A stretch of DNA of 64,000 nt from Sphingobacterium sp. (GTDB taxonomy: Bacteria; Bacteroidota; Bacteroidia; Sphingobacteriales; Sphingobacteriaceae): positions 310,001 through 374,000 of the forward strand of contig JAITTY010000005.1 of the NCBI GenBank assembly GCA_031286695.1, read 5' to 3'. This document shows positions 43,528-51,380 of this stretch, in pieces. The stretch's first letter is position 1. The number at the start of each line of letters is the position of its first letter. A program made the position numbers and the translations under genes. The notes below the pieces were generated by a model. The model was not told where the DNA came from, searched no databases, and saw nothing but the letters and a program-made list of their open reading frames with translations.

Positions 43528-43929
43528 ATGACTGTCATGAAAAATTTAAATGAAAAGTTCACACACTTCAGGTATAAGGAACATCCTGGAGATTTATTCC
43601 GCGATACTGTGATTGTGCCACTACCCGATCCTTATAAAGACCAAGAGAATTTTTGGATTTGGTTTCACCCTTGTTTTCAAACAAGTCAGGATGTAGCGGA
43701 CTTAAATGATCTTTACAAGTATCTGGATGATGAATGGTTTGATGACGATGTAATGGAAACTGACGACTATAGGTATTATAGCACAATGGCCAAAGATCAA
43801 ATTCGAGATGAAATAAAAGGACTCGAACAGACAATCTATCAGGACTGCTTCGAAAACTTCTATCATCTTATTTTGGAAGGGAAAATTGAATTGCTAACGA
43901 GCCGCCTCAAAAAGATTTATGTGGTATAG
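43528..43929 (+). CDS. Hypothetical acidic protein encoded by the repeat
   Basis: This protein of 133 residues starts at ATG 43528 (43537 is also possible). It is acidic with many aromatic residues (QENFWIWFHPCFQTSQDVAD), then a helical tail ending in LLTSRLKKIYVV. No family was recognised. Two damaged copies lie at 44908-45179 and 58924-59269, both with the same upstream 150 bases, so the gene travels with its leader. Its acidic composition and clustering near a secreted-toxin locus would suit an immunity protein, but no toxin partner is adjacent. Confidence 0.6.
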   Translation: MTVMKNLNEKFTHFRYKEHPGDLFRDTVIVPLPDPYKDQENFWIWFHPCFQTSQDVADLNDLYKYLDDEWFDDDVMETDDYRYYSTMAKDQIRDEIKGLEQTIYQDCFENFYHLILEGKIELLTSRLKKIYVV

Positions 43930-43972
43930 CTTACAATTAATATCGAACCGACTCTAGATACGAAAAGCAAAA

Positions 43973-43995
43973 AGCACCTTAGAAACTAAGGTGCT
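43973..43995 (-). terminator. Hairpin at the end of repeat copy 1
   Basis: AGCACCTTAG (43973-43982) and CTAAGGTGCT (43986-43995) form a perfect 10-bp stem with a three-base loop. The A-rich DNA to the left becomes a T-rich tail on the opposite strand, so it reads as an intrinsic terminator for leftward transcription, although the repeat gene is rightward. A copy is present at 45220-45242. Confidence 0.55.
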
Positions 43996-43998
43996 AGC

Positions 43999-44272
43999 TT
44001 GATGTCTTATATTTTAACCGACATATTAAAAATATAAATAATCTTTATAAAAATGAATAGTTGAATAGTATATGTTTTACCTATTAGCTCTATTGACAAA
44101 TAAAAAACTGTCTTCCGAAAGATTGTATGATACTGTAAGTGCCCCAAAAACTTTTGACAGAAGTTTTATCTTTCCCAATTTAAACAAATTGGGAAATAAT
44201 TGGGCGATTTAGTCAGAAAAAGAATTAAATTGGGACTTCCCTTATACCATCGGAACTTCTTATCATTAAATT
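43999..44272. other. Intergenic leader with hairpin and possible IS end
   Basis: No gene is supported in this 274-base gap. TTTCCCAATTT (44171-44181) and its perfect complement (44186-44196) form an 11-bp stem over AAAC. AAGTGCCCCAAAAACTTTTG, just before 44160, resembles the terminal repeat of Bacteroidota insertion sequences. No T-tract follows the hairpin. Confidence 0.35.
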
Positions 44273-44761
44273 ATGAAATATCTTTTTTTATTCGTTTTCT
44301 GTTTTACCTCATTTCTAGGCTATTCTCAGAAAAATTCTTTATCAATTGGAGCTAACAGCGATCTATTACTCGAGTCTCCTTCTTATGATTACTTTTATGG
44401 TTTCCAAGCTAAATATGGATTCAAGGATAGAAACTATATTTTGGGAAATGCGGGATACAGTACGGCAAATACTGCATTTATTGGTGCTGATTATAGTTAC
44501 GATCTGGTCAATTTCAGCAATATTTTCAAAGCTTACACCAATGCTGGACTTGGGGCAGAATTTTACAGTGAGAAATGGAAACAATCTGAAACTAGAGTCA
44601 AAAAAACATACATACCATTAAATGTCCAAATTGGGTTAGAACTTTCTATTGTAAAAAAATTACAGGTTTATGCTGGTTATAAAGTAAAATATTACATTGA
44701 TCAAGATGCATTCGATCCAAATTATTTAAACTTTGGAATAAGATATAAATTAAAGTTGTAA
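44273..44761 (+). CDS. Small outer-membrane beta-barrel protein
   Basis: This 162-residue protein has a signal peptide (MKYLFLFVFCFTSFLGYSQ) and alternating amphipathic strands typical of an eight-strand barrel, such as NYILGNAGYSTANTAFIGAD and LQVYAGYKVKYYID. It ends LNFGIRYKLKL. It probably sits in the outer membrane. Repeat copy 2 begins two bases after its stop, so it lies between two repeat copies. The function is unknown. Confidence 0.7.
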   Translation: MKYLFLFVFCFTSFLGYSQKNSLSIGANSDLLLESPSYDYFYGFQAKYGFKDRNYILGNAGYSTANTAFIGADYSYDLVNFSNIFKAYTNAGLGAEFYSEKWKQSETRVKKTYIPLNVQIGLELSIVKKLQVYAGYKVKYYIDQDAFDPNYLNFGIRYKLKL

Positions 44762-44762
44762 C

Positions 44763-45245
44763 GTTAACCGGCTTTGGGCTTCGATCTAAATCAAAGTTCG
44801 CAAGATTAGTTGAAATAACTTTGTTCATTTGTTTGAAAATGTTGTTCAAAAGTTGAAGTTTATTCATAGTTTTCATTCCGGAACAACATTTGTGGCATTC
44901 GCTCCAAATGACAATTATGAAAAATTGGAGCGAAAAGTTCACACACTTCAGGTATAAGGAACATCCTGGAGATCTATTCCGCGGAACAGTGATCGTACCG
45001 CTGCCCGATCCTTATAGAGACCAAAGGAATTCTTGGATCCCAAAGATCAAATCCGGGATGAAATAAAATCTCTCGAACAGATAATCTATCAGGATTGCTT
45101 CGAAAACTTCTATTATATTATTTTGGAAGGAAAAATTGAATTGCTAACAAGCCGCCTCAAAAAGATTTATGTGTTATAGCTTACAATTAGGATCTCATCC
45201 CCCGGTACGAAAAGCAAAAAGCACCTTAGAAACTAAGGTGCTAGA
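44763..45245 (+). repeat. Long direct repeat, copy 2 (internally deleted)
   Basis: It shares the opening GTTAACCGGCTTTGGGCTTC and the closing hairpin (45220-45242) with copy 1, but about 100-130 bases of the coding part are missing after 45034. Confidence 0.85.
44908..45179 (+). pseudogene. Deleted copy of the repeat-encoded protein
   Basis: It starts ATGACAATTATG like copy 1 and keeps HFRYKEHPGDLFRGTVIVPL. It then jumps from DPYRDQRNSWI to a segment equivalent to AKDQIRDEI, losing the central domain and the reading frame. The C-terminal part ending before TAG 45177 is still recognisable. Confidence 0.75.
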
Positions 45246-45329
45246 ATGCCAAAAAATTAAATCTTACACTACCTCCGTTGTTAAAGTATCCGTTGGATTC
45301 AATTATGGTGGATAAAATTGATAATATTC

Positions 45330-45989
45330 TTAATCCATTACTTTTTTTTCTTCTACCCATTTTTTTAATATATAATAGGCAACCCACCCCACTTTGTATG
45401 TTACATCATCGTCAATGAATTTTGGATCCGGCTTCCCATCGCGCTCGACTAACCGCCTACTTTTCGGCCACATCCAACCAGTACAATATATATGGCAGAA
45501 CCCTACTTGATGCATATATTCATGACATATATTAACAGCCAATCCATAGGAAAAATCATCAGCCAGTTCGGGCATGTCTTCAAGGATATTTTTGTACCAA
45601 GCTTTAGTATAATAAGATCCCGGTGTGGTTTCACCTAACGCTCCCCCCCTCTCTTTTAATTCGAGGGTAATAGCCACATCTCTTTCCGCGAACAATCGCC
45701 TAAGAACCTCCTCTCCCGAAATTCGTCCCTGATTATCTAATGAAATAAGAGAACATCCCTGACAATAACTATCACACTTAAAGTTTGAATTAGATATCTC
45801 TTTCTGAAATTCATCAGAATTAAAAATAGCAGTTGCAATTCGAAAAGCCTTTTCAACAGTCGGCCCCATATCCGCCGTATATCTACAAATGAGATTTTTC
45901 AGCTTTATGTTTATGATTTTCTTGTCTACTTGTGACCATACCACAGATGAAAAGGTTAAAAAGTAGAGAAGTAATATTATTTTTTTCAT
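45330..45989 (-). CDS. Exported HExxH metalloprotease-like protein
   Basis: This 219-residue protein has a signal peptide (KKIILLLYFLTFSSVVWSQ) and eight Cys that could form disulphides. A zinc-binding HEYMHQVGFCH (HExxH followed at a distance by His) lies near residue 160 within SYGLAVNICHEYMHQVGF. It is therefore probably a periplasmic or secreted metallopeptidase, or a catalytic toxin. No immunity gene is obvious next to it. It stands alone on the leftward strand beside repeat copy 2. Confidence 0.65.
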   Translation of the reverse strand: MKKIILLLYFLTFSSVVWSQVDKKIINIKLKNLICRYTADMGPTVEKAFRIATAIFNSDEFQKEISNSNFKCDSYCQGCSLISLDNQGRISGEEVLRRLFAERDVAITLELKERGGALGETTPGSYYTKAWYKNILEDMPELADDFSYGLAVNICHEYMHQVGFCHIYCTGWMWPKSRRLVERDGKPDPKFIDDDVTYKVGWVAYYILKKWVEEKKVMD

Positions 45990-46056
45990 AGCAATTGTTT
46001 TATGGAAACATTAATGAATTAACTAACCGGCCAACTTAGCGATACTAGGGAATCTT

Positions 46057-46254
46057 TTAAAACTCGAATTGGAGACCTAGATACCAGCCTTTTGGAGACA
46101 TATCAAAAGTATATTTTATATCATTGCCTATCAATACATATTTTGAGAAGCCAAACCCCGATAGTTTATTGATAATTTTTTCATCATCCGTAACGCTGTG
46201 AGCAATTAATTTCAAAGTAGGGTGTTGACTTCTTAACTCCCGTAATTGCTGCAT
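46057..46254 (-). pseudogene. Fragment of a response-regulator receiver domain
   Basis: The 65-codon frame has SQHPTLKLIAHSVTDDEKII and then GFGFSKYVLIGNDIKYTF, like the second half of a receiver domain. The phosphoacceptor half and any DNA-binding domain are missing. The N-terminal side ends at the IS21-type remnant starting at 46256, which suggests the insertion cut the gene. Confidence 0.45.
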
Positions 46255-46255
46255 T

Positions 46256-46474
46256 ATGCCTTTATCGAAAAAATCAAGGTCGATTGGGGAAGATTCTATT
46301 GCGGACGCTGTATTGGACCGGATTGTACATACTTCACACCGGATTGAACTTAAGGGTGAAAGTCTAAGAAAAAAAGGTAATATTGTCAGGCAATTGATAA
46401 AAATCCCCAGACAACCAAAATCTGAGGGGGCAGTACCGCCGGAAAGGGGGCAATATCACCTGAATGTGCATTAA
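46256..46474 (+). pseudogene. C-terminal remnant of an IS21-family istB ATPase
   Basis: Within the frame, IGEDSIADAVLDRIVHTSHR and IELKGESLRKK match the C-terminus of IstB helper ATPases of IS21-type elements. Downstream, repeats of GGGGCAGTACCGCCGGAAAG and GGGGGCAATATCACC resemble IS21 right-end repeats. IstA and most of IstB are gone. Confidence 0.7.
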
Positions 46475-46488
46475 GAAAATAATAATGC

Positions 46489-47799
46489 TTAATTATTAAT
46501 CATCATTAAAAATTCTCGCTTATAAAACACGGCATAGCTACTGGTAATCAATCTGAATTCGGAAATATTAAACTCGGTCATCGCTTTGTACAAGTCGATA
46601 GAAGAACTTTTCCCCACTTTATAACGCTCACTGATACCTTCGTAATTAATTTTGTTTGCCTCATAAGTAGCTAAAATGGCTGATCTTTCTTCAATTGCTG
46701 CCTGATACTCCATCTCTCCTTGAGAAATGACCTGTAAACGCTCTCTTTTAATCTTCTCTTTTTCATAACGGAGACTCTGTTGATTTAATTTTGCATTCCT
46801 GATCGTAAACTTTGTCTTGAGACCATCAAATATTGGAATGGAAAGTGAGAGGCTGCCTGAGAGTGTCCTGTTTTGGTTAAACTGATTCCAAAAAGGGATG
46901 GTATTGCCTGTCAACAAATTCTGGCGCTGTGAAGAATAATTAGTTCCATAGCTTCCATTTAAAGTAATCGTCGGAAAATAGCTACTACGTGACAGCTTTA
47001 CTTGTGCTTCCCCAATTTCTATTTGCTTATCTAAAACTTTTAGATATGGATCGGAACTTAAATGATAGATAGGCAATACAGAATTGACCAATAACTCTTT
47101 AGGAGCTAACACCTCCAATTCTTCAGATAAATCCATTTCCAAAAGTTGCTTCAACTTCATTAAAGAAAGATCGAATGCATTTTTTGCCGTAACTACATTC
47201 AACTTATCATTGGCATATTTTGCTTTGGCTTGCGAATAATCTATCAGCGTACGCTTACCTATATCCATCAAAGTTTTCTCCTGCTGGAGCTGCTGTTCAG
47301 AGAACTTCAACTGACTTTTACCAGCCTCCCAAAGATCATGGTTAACAAGTACTTGGATGAAAATGGCTAATAACTGAAGCTCTAACTCTCGCATCAATCT
47401 TTTATTGTCTAATGCTGCGAGTTCGAGTTTTAATTGCTCGATCTTAATTCCACTTTGCTTTTGCCCACCTTGATAGAGTATAACGCTGGTACCTAAATTA
47501 CCAGTAGCATAGTTTGACCACTGGTTACCAGTAATAAGTTTGCCAGAGATCTGATCAAATACCATCCCCATTGTGTGTTGGTTATTAGTATTAAAAAAAA
47601 GATTGGGGTAAATTCCTCCCTTAGCAATTTCAACAGTATTTTTAGCAATTTGCTCTCTTAGTTCTCCTTGTTTCAAGGATATGCTATTGTCGTGCAGCAA
47701 CTGCATTGCATCTGTCAAGCTTATTTTTCTTTGCCCAAAAACGGAGGTACAAAAACATCCAAATAGAAAGACAATAAATATAATCAACCTTTTCATCAC
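46489..47799 (-). CDS. TolC-family outer-membrane efflux protein
   Basis: This 436-residue protein has a signal peptide (LIIFIVFLFGCFCTSVFGQ) and the duplicated helical-hairpin/strand layout of TolC. It shows KISLTDAMQLLHDNSISLKQ at the N-terminus and the characteristic GKSSSIDLYKAMTEFNISEF near the C-terminus. It forms the outer-membrane channel for the HlyD and ABC components upstream, overlapping the HlyD gene by four bases. Together they make a type I-like exporter for the double-glycine leader protein. Confidence 0.92.
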   Translation of the reverse strand: MMKRLIIFIVFLFGCFCTSVFGQRKISLTDAMQLLHDNSISLKQGELREQIAKNTVEIAKGGIYPNLFFNTNNQHTMGMVFDQISGKLITGNQWSNYATGNLGTSVILYQGGQKQSGIKIEQLKLELAALDNKRLMRELELQLLAIFIQVLVNHDLWEAGKSQLKFSEQQLQQEKTLMDIGKRTLIDYSQAKAKYANDKLNVVTAKNAFDLSLMKLKQLLEMDLSEELEVLAPKELLVNSVLPIYHLSSDPYLKVLDKQIEIGEAQVKLSRSSYFPTITLNGSYGTNYSSQRQNLLTGNTIPFWNQFNQNRTLSGSLSLSIPIFDGLKTKFTIRNAKLNQQSLRYEKEKIKRERLQVISQGEMEYQAAIEERSAILATYEANKINYEGISERYKVGKSSSIDLYKAMTEFNISEFRLITSSYAVFYKREFLMMINN

Positions 47800-49130
47800 T
47801 TCGAACGATCTATATATTTTAGATTATCAAAAAAGCGCTCAATAAGCCTTCGTTCTTTTGTAACGATCTCGGCAGAACCTTTGGCTTCAAATTTAAAGTC
47901 TAACTTACTCCCATAGTTTGTCGTGAGTCCGCTCGGAAAAATCAATGTTACCAAATAGGAATCGACTTTTGAACCATTACCCAATTCAAAAGGACTGGAA
48001 ACAAGTGATATATTTTTAACTTTTGCCTCGATATGACCATATTCCATGTAGGGATAGTCAACCATTTTTACAATAACACGTTGGCCTACCTTGACCTTTC
48101 CCGCGCCGCTCACAGGTAACATTACTTTACCAACAGCATCGTGTTCTTTGGGAACTATTGAAAACAGTGGTTCTCCAGCCTGAATGAATTGATTATCATT
48201 CCAGAACTTGAGAAATTGCGCTCTACCACCAATAGGTGATGTAATAAGATATTGCTTTTCCCACTGCGTAATTTTATCTTTCAGATTGTTATAAGAAGTA
48301 AGAAACTCAAGATCAAGCTGGAGTTCTTTTTCTGATTTACTAATTTTATTTTGTTGAATTGAATTCTCTGTATTGCTAATCTGCTCCCGCACAGAACCAG
48401 AATTTCGTTGCGAACTTCTCAATTGATCTTCGGCATTTAAATGCCCCGAAATTGACTGTTCATATTCTGCTTCACTGATCAATTTCTTGGCTAAAAGAAC
48501 GGAGTCTCTTTCGAGGTATTTGTCCGAAATCTTTAAATTTCGCTGACTTAAAACTTCCTTAGCCCGAAGTGTATTTAACGCCGAATTCTGTTCATTCAAA
48601 ATCTTTGCTAGCGATTGCCCCTGCTGATCATAAAGTTTGTGATCCTGATAGTCGGCAAGCTGTTTTACACTTGAAAGAAAACTGGAATAAGGTGCTGTTA
48701 AATCACCCAGATTTAGGTCTTTAGGTAACATGTGGTATAATTTTCGTGCACTTGAGGTTTTGAAATTCAACGAATCAATAAGGCTCTTTATGCGCAAAAC
48801 CACATCTGGCTGTGCTGCATTATCTATCCAGGCCAACAACTGATTGGGCTGAATAATATCCTGAGATTTTAGTGTGTTGATCCTTATCCTTCCGCTCTGA
48901 AATGCTACGAGCTGTAACGGAGCCTGTTCTGCCGATATTGTTACTTCCCCAGTAACAACATCTGGATACTTGACGACATAGCCAAAGAATATTAATAATC
49001 CCACAATGAAACAAACCAATAAACTGATATTGCGCGCAAAAGTATTGGGCATACGTTCGATAATATCCCTTACCTCCTCCGTACGTTGATCAATGACTAA
49101 CTCTTTTCCTTTCGTTTCCATAATGATCAA
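47796..49130 (-). CDS. HlyD-family periplasmic adaptor
   Basis: This 444-residue membrane-fusion protein has a single N-terminal helix (about 35-55, ISLLVCFIVGLLIFFGYVV), a long coiled coil (about 130-285) and a beta-barrel/lipoyl-like region (GKVMLPVSGAGKVKVGQRVI). It links the inner-membrane ABC transporter to TolC. Four-base overlaps on both sides confirm one operon of ABC, HlyD and TolC. Confidence 0.92.
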   Translation of the reverse strand: MIIMETKGKELVIDQRTEEVRDIIERMPNTFARNISLLVCFIVGLLIFFGYVVKYPDVVTGEVTISAEQAPLQLVAFQSGRIRINTLKSQDIIQPNQLLAWIDNAAQPDVVLRIKSLIDSLNFKTSSARKLYHMLPKDLNLGDLTAPYSSFLSSVKQLADYQDHKLYDQQGQSLAKILNEQNSALNTLRAKEVLSQRNLKISDKYLERDSVLLAKKLISEAEYEQSISGHLNAEDQLRSSQRNSGSVREQISNTENSIQQNKISKSEKELQLDLEFLTSYNNLKDKITQWEKQYLITSPIGGRAQFLKFWNDNQFIQAGEPLFSIVPKEHDAVGKVMLPVSGAGKVKVGQRVIVKMVDYPYMEYGHIEAKVKNISLVSSPFELGNGSKVDSYLVTLIFPSGLTTNYGSKLDFKFEAKGSAEIVTKERRLIERFFDNLKYIDRSK

Positions 49131-51346
49131 TTTGTTAATACCCTTACTTCAGATTGACTATCGACCAATTGATGATAGCGCCCTCTCCGCTCCATGAGTG
49201 TCTCATGATTTCCTATCTCGATAACCTGGCCATCCTTCATAACAACGATTTGATCCGCCTTGCGTATAGTGCTCAATCTATGGGCCACAACAATGACTGT
49301 TTTACCCGAAAAGACATCATCTAGAGCTGCTGTGATTTTTTGTTCATTTATCGTATCCAATGCATTGGTTGCTTCATCAAAAAATAAGATGTCGGGATTT
49401 TTATATAAGGCACGCGCGATTAGGATACGTTGCTTTTGCCCTCCACTCAATCCTCTGCCATTTTCGCCCATTTTCGTTTGGTAGCCTAAGGGCAGCTGCT
49501 CAATCTCATAACCGATGTTGGCTGCTGCAACAGCGCGTTTTAACCTTTCAGTGTCTGGCTTTTCATCATCAAGGACAATATTATTCAAAATTGTATCATT
49601 GAATATTTTACCATCTTGCATTACCGCCCCACATTTGTCCCGCCATTGACGCAAACTGATATTATTGATATTCATTCCACCAATAAGTATCTCCCCGTAA
49701 CTAGGTTTATATAGCCGCAACAACAGTTTTAATAAGGTGGACTTGCCTGAACCACTATCACCCACTATAGCAGTGACTTTACCTTCCGGGATTGTGAGGT
49801 ATACATTCCGTAGAATAACGGGAGAAACATGTGTATATTGAAATGAAAGATTTGTGACAATAATATCTTTGTTGCCGGTAAGCTCCATATCGTTGTTTCC
49901 GGTATCCTCATCCTCTTCTTTAAGAGACTGAACTTCATTTAAACGCAGAAAGCTAATCTGCGCAAACTGAAATGAAATCATAAACATTATAAACTGCTGT
50001 ACAGGTCCATTAAGCATCCCGATAATGAATTGAGTTGATATCATCACCCCAAAGGTTATATCTCCGGCTATAACAGCCTTAGCGCAGAAGAAAGTAATAA
50101 GTAAATTTTTCACACTGTCTATAAATCCGGCGCCAAGATTCTGCACATTGTTTATACCCAACATCCTGAGATTTACCTTAAATAGCCGGGCTTGTATCCC
50201 CTCCCACTTCCAGCGTTTTGCCTGTTCGTAATTATTAATTTTTATATCCTGTATAGCTCCTATCGTCTCTACCCAATAACTCTGATTCTTGGCTGTGAGC
50301 TCAAAATAGTCCCAGTCCAATTTTTTACGAAGTTTGAGAAATGCCATTATCCAAAATATATACAGTGCACTGCCGCCAACGAAAATGTAGAAAATAGTGG
50401 CATTATATATTAAAAGAACGATACTAAATATTAAAAATGTCAGCATAGAGAATACGAGGTTGAGCGAGTTGTTCATAATAAAACTCCGTATCCGTTCATG
50501 ATCATTGGCACGTTGTAGAATATCGCCCAGCATTTTGTTCTCAAAGAAAGAAACCGGTAGCTTCATCAATTTAATAAGATAATCAGAAATCAGGGCAATA
50601 TTGATACGTGAAGACATATGTTGCAGAATCCAATCCCGCACAGCTGAACTGAGGGTAATACTTATGATTAAAGCTAAATTGGCTATCAATACGATATTAA
50701 TAAAGCTAATGTCTTTGGTTTGTATCCCGACATCAATCACGGCTTTGGAGATAAAAGGTAATACCGCCTGCATAGCCGTAATCAGTAGCATAACGATACC
50801 CAAATATCCAAAGCTCTTTTTATAGGGTAAAAAATAACCCAGTATATTTTCTAGATGTCTTCCTCGTTCCGCTTTCTCTCCAGCCTGTCTTTGTTTGAAG
50901 TCCGCCTGGGGTTCTAGAAGCAATGCTATGCCTGAAGTTTTGTTCTCGTTTCTTTTAATCCATTTCTCCTCGAATTCATCCTGGCTGTAGACAATTTTCC
51001 CCCGGGCCGGATCTGCTACAAAAAATTTAGACTTTCCTCCTTTCTTTGCTTTAACATCATAGAGAACTACAAAATGGCTATTATCCCAATGAATAATCAA
51101 TGGTAACGGTACCTTTATAATCAACTCTTCGATTGAGCAATGGGCAGCCAATGTTCTGAGACCTATCGTTTCAGCAGCATGGGAAATACCTGCCAGTGAG
51201 ACACCCTCCCGGGTATTTCCGCAGAGATCACGAAGGTAGGGCAATGAATAATACTTTCCATAATATTTTGCAACCATTTTCAAACTAGCCGGACCGCAAT
51301 CCATAAGGTCAAGCTGTCGATCTATAGGAAATAATTTCAAATTCAT
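49127..51346 (-). CDS. Peptidase C39-containing ABC exporter
   Basis: This 739-residue exporter has an N-terminal C39 peptidase (about 1-140; Cys17 in QLDLMDCGPASLKMVAKYYG, His in LIIHWDNSHFVVLYD and Asp in FVADPARG). A six-helix membrane domain (about 170-460) and an ATPase (about 490-735) follow; the ATPase has GDSGSGKSTLLKLL, signature LSGGQKQRILIARAL and Walker B ILFFDEATNALD. It cleaves leaders after Gly-Gly and secretes the product. The protein encoded at 54586-56073 has such a leader. All catalytic residues look intact. Confidence 0.95.
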   Translation of the reverse strand: MNLKLFPIDRQLDLMDCGPASLKMVAKYYGKYYSLPYLRDLCGNTREGVSLAGISHAAETIGLRTLAAHCSIEELIIKVPLPLIIHWDNSHFVVLYDVKAKKGGKSKFFVADPARGKIVYSQDEFEEKWIKRNENKTSGIALLLEPQADFKQRQAGEKAERGRHLENILGYFLPYKKSFGYLGIVMLLITAMQAVLPFISKAVIDVGIQTKDISFINIVLIANLALIISITLSSAVRDWILQHMSSRINIALISDYLIKLMKLPVSFFENKMLGDILQRANDHERIRSFIMNNSLNLVFSMLTFLIFSIVLLIYNATIFYIFVGGSALYIFWIMAFLKLRKKLDWDYFELTAKNQSYWVETIGAIQDIKINNYEQAKRWKWEGIQARLFKVNLRMLGINNVQNLGAGFIDSVKNLLITFFCAKAVIAGDITFGVMISTQFIIGMLNGPVQQFIMFMISFQFAQISFLRLNEVQSLKEEDEDTGNNDMELTGNKDIIVTNLSFQYTHVSPVILRNVYLTIPEGKVTAIVGDSGSGKSTLLKLLLRLYKPSYGEILIGGMNINNISLRQWRDKCGAVMQDGKIFNDTILNNIVLDDEKPDTERLKRAVAAANIGYEIEQLPLGYQTKMGENGRGLSGGQKQRILIARALYKNPDILFFDEATNALDTINEQKITAALDDVFSGKTVIVVAHRLSTIRKADQIVVMKDGQVIEIGNHETLMERRGRYHQLVDSQSEVRVLTN

Positions 51347-51380
51347 ATTTACTAAAATTGTATCGGCGTAATAATGGATC

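Larger units (their letters stand above)
43382..43998 (+). repeat. Long direct repeat, copy 1
   Basis: This stretch opens with GTTAACCGGCTTTGGGCTTC, encodes the 134-residue protein and closes with a hairpin (AGCACCTTAG). It recurs, with deletions, at 44763-45245 and, without the first part and the hairpin, at 58830-59313. It is the most complete copy. Confidence 0.85.
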
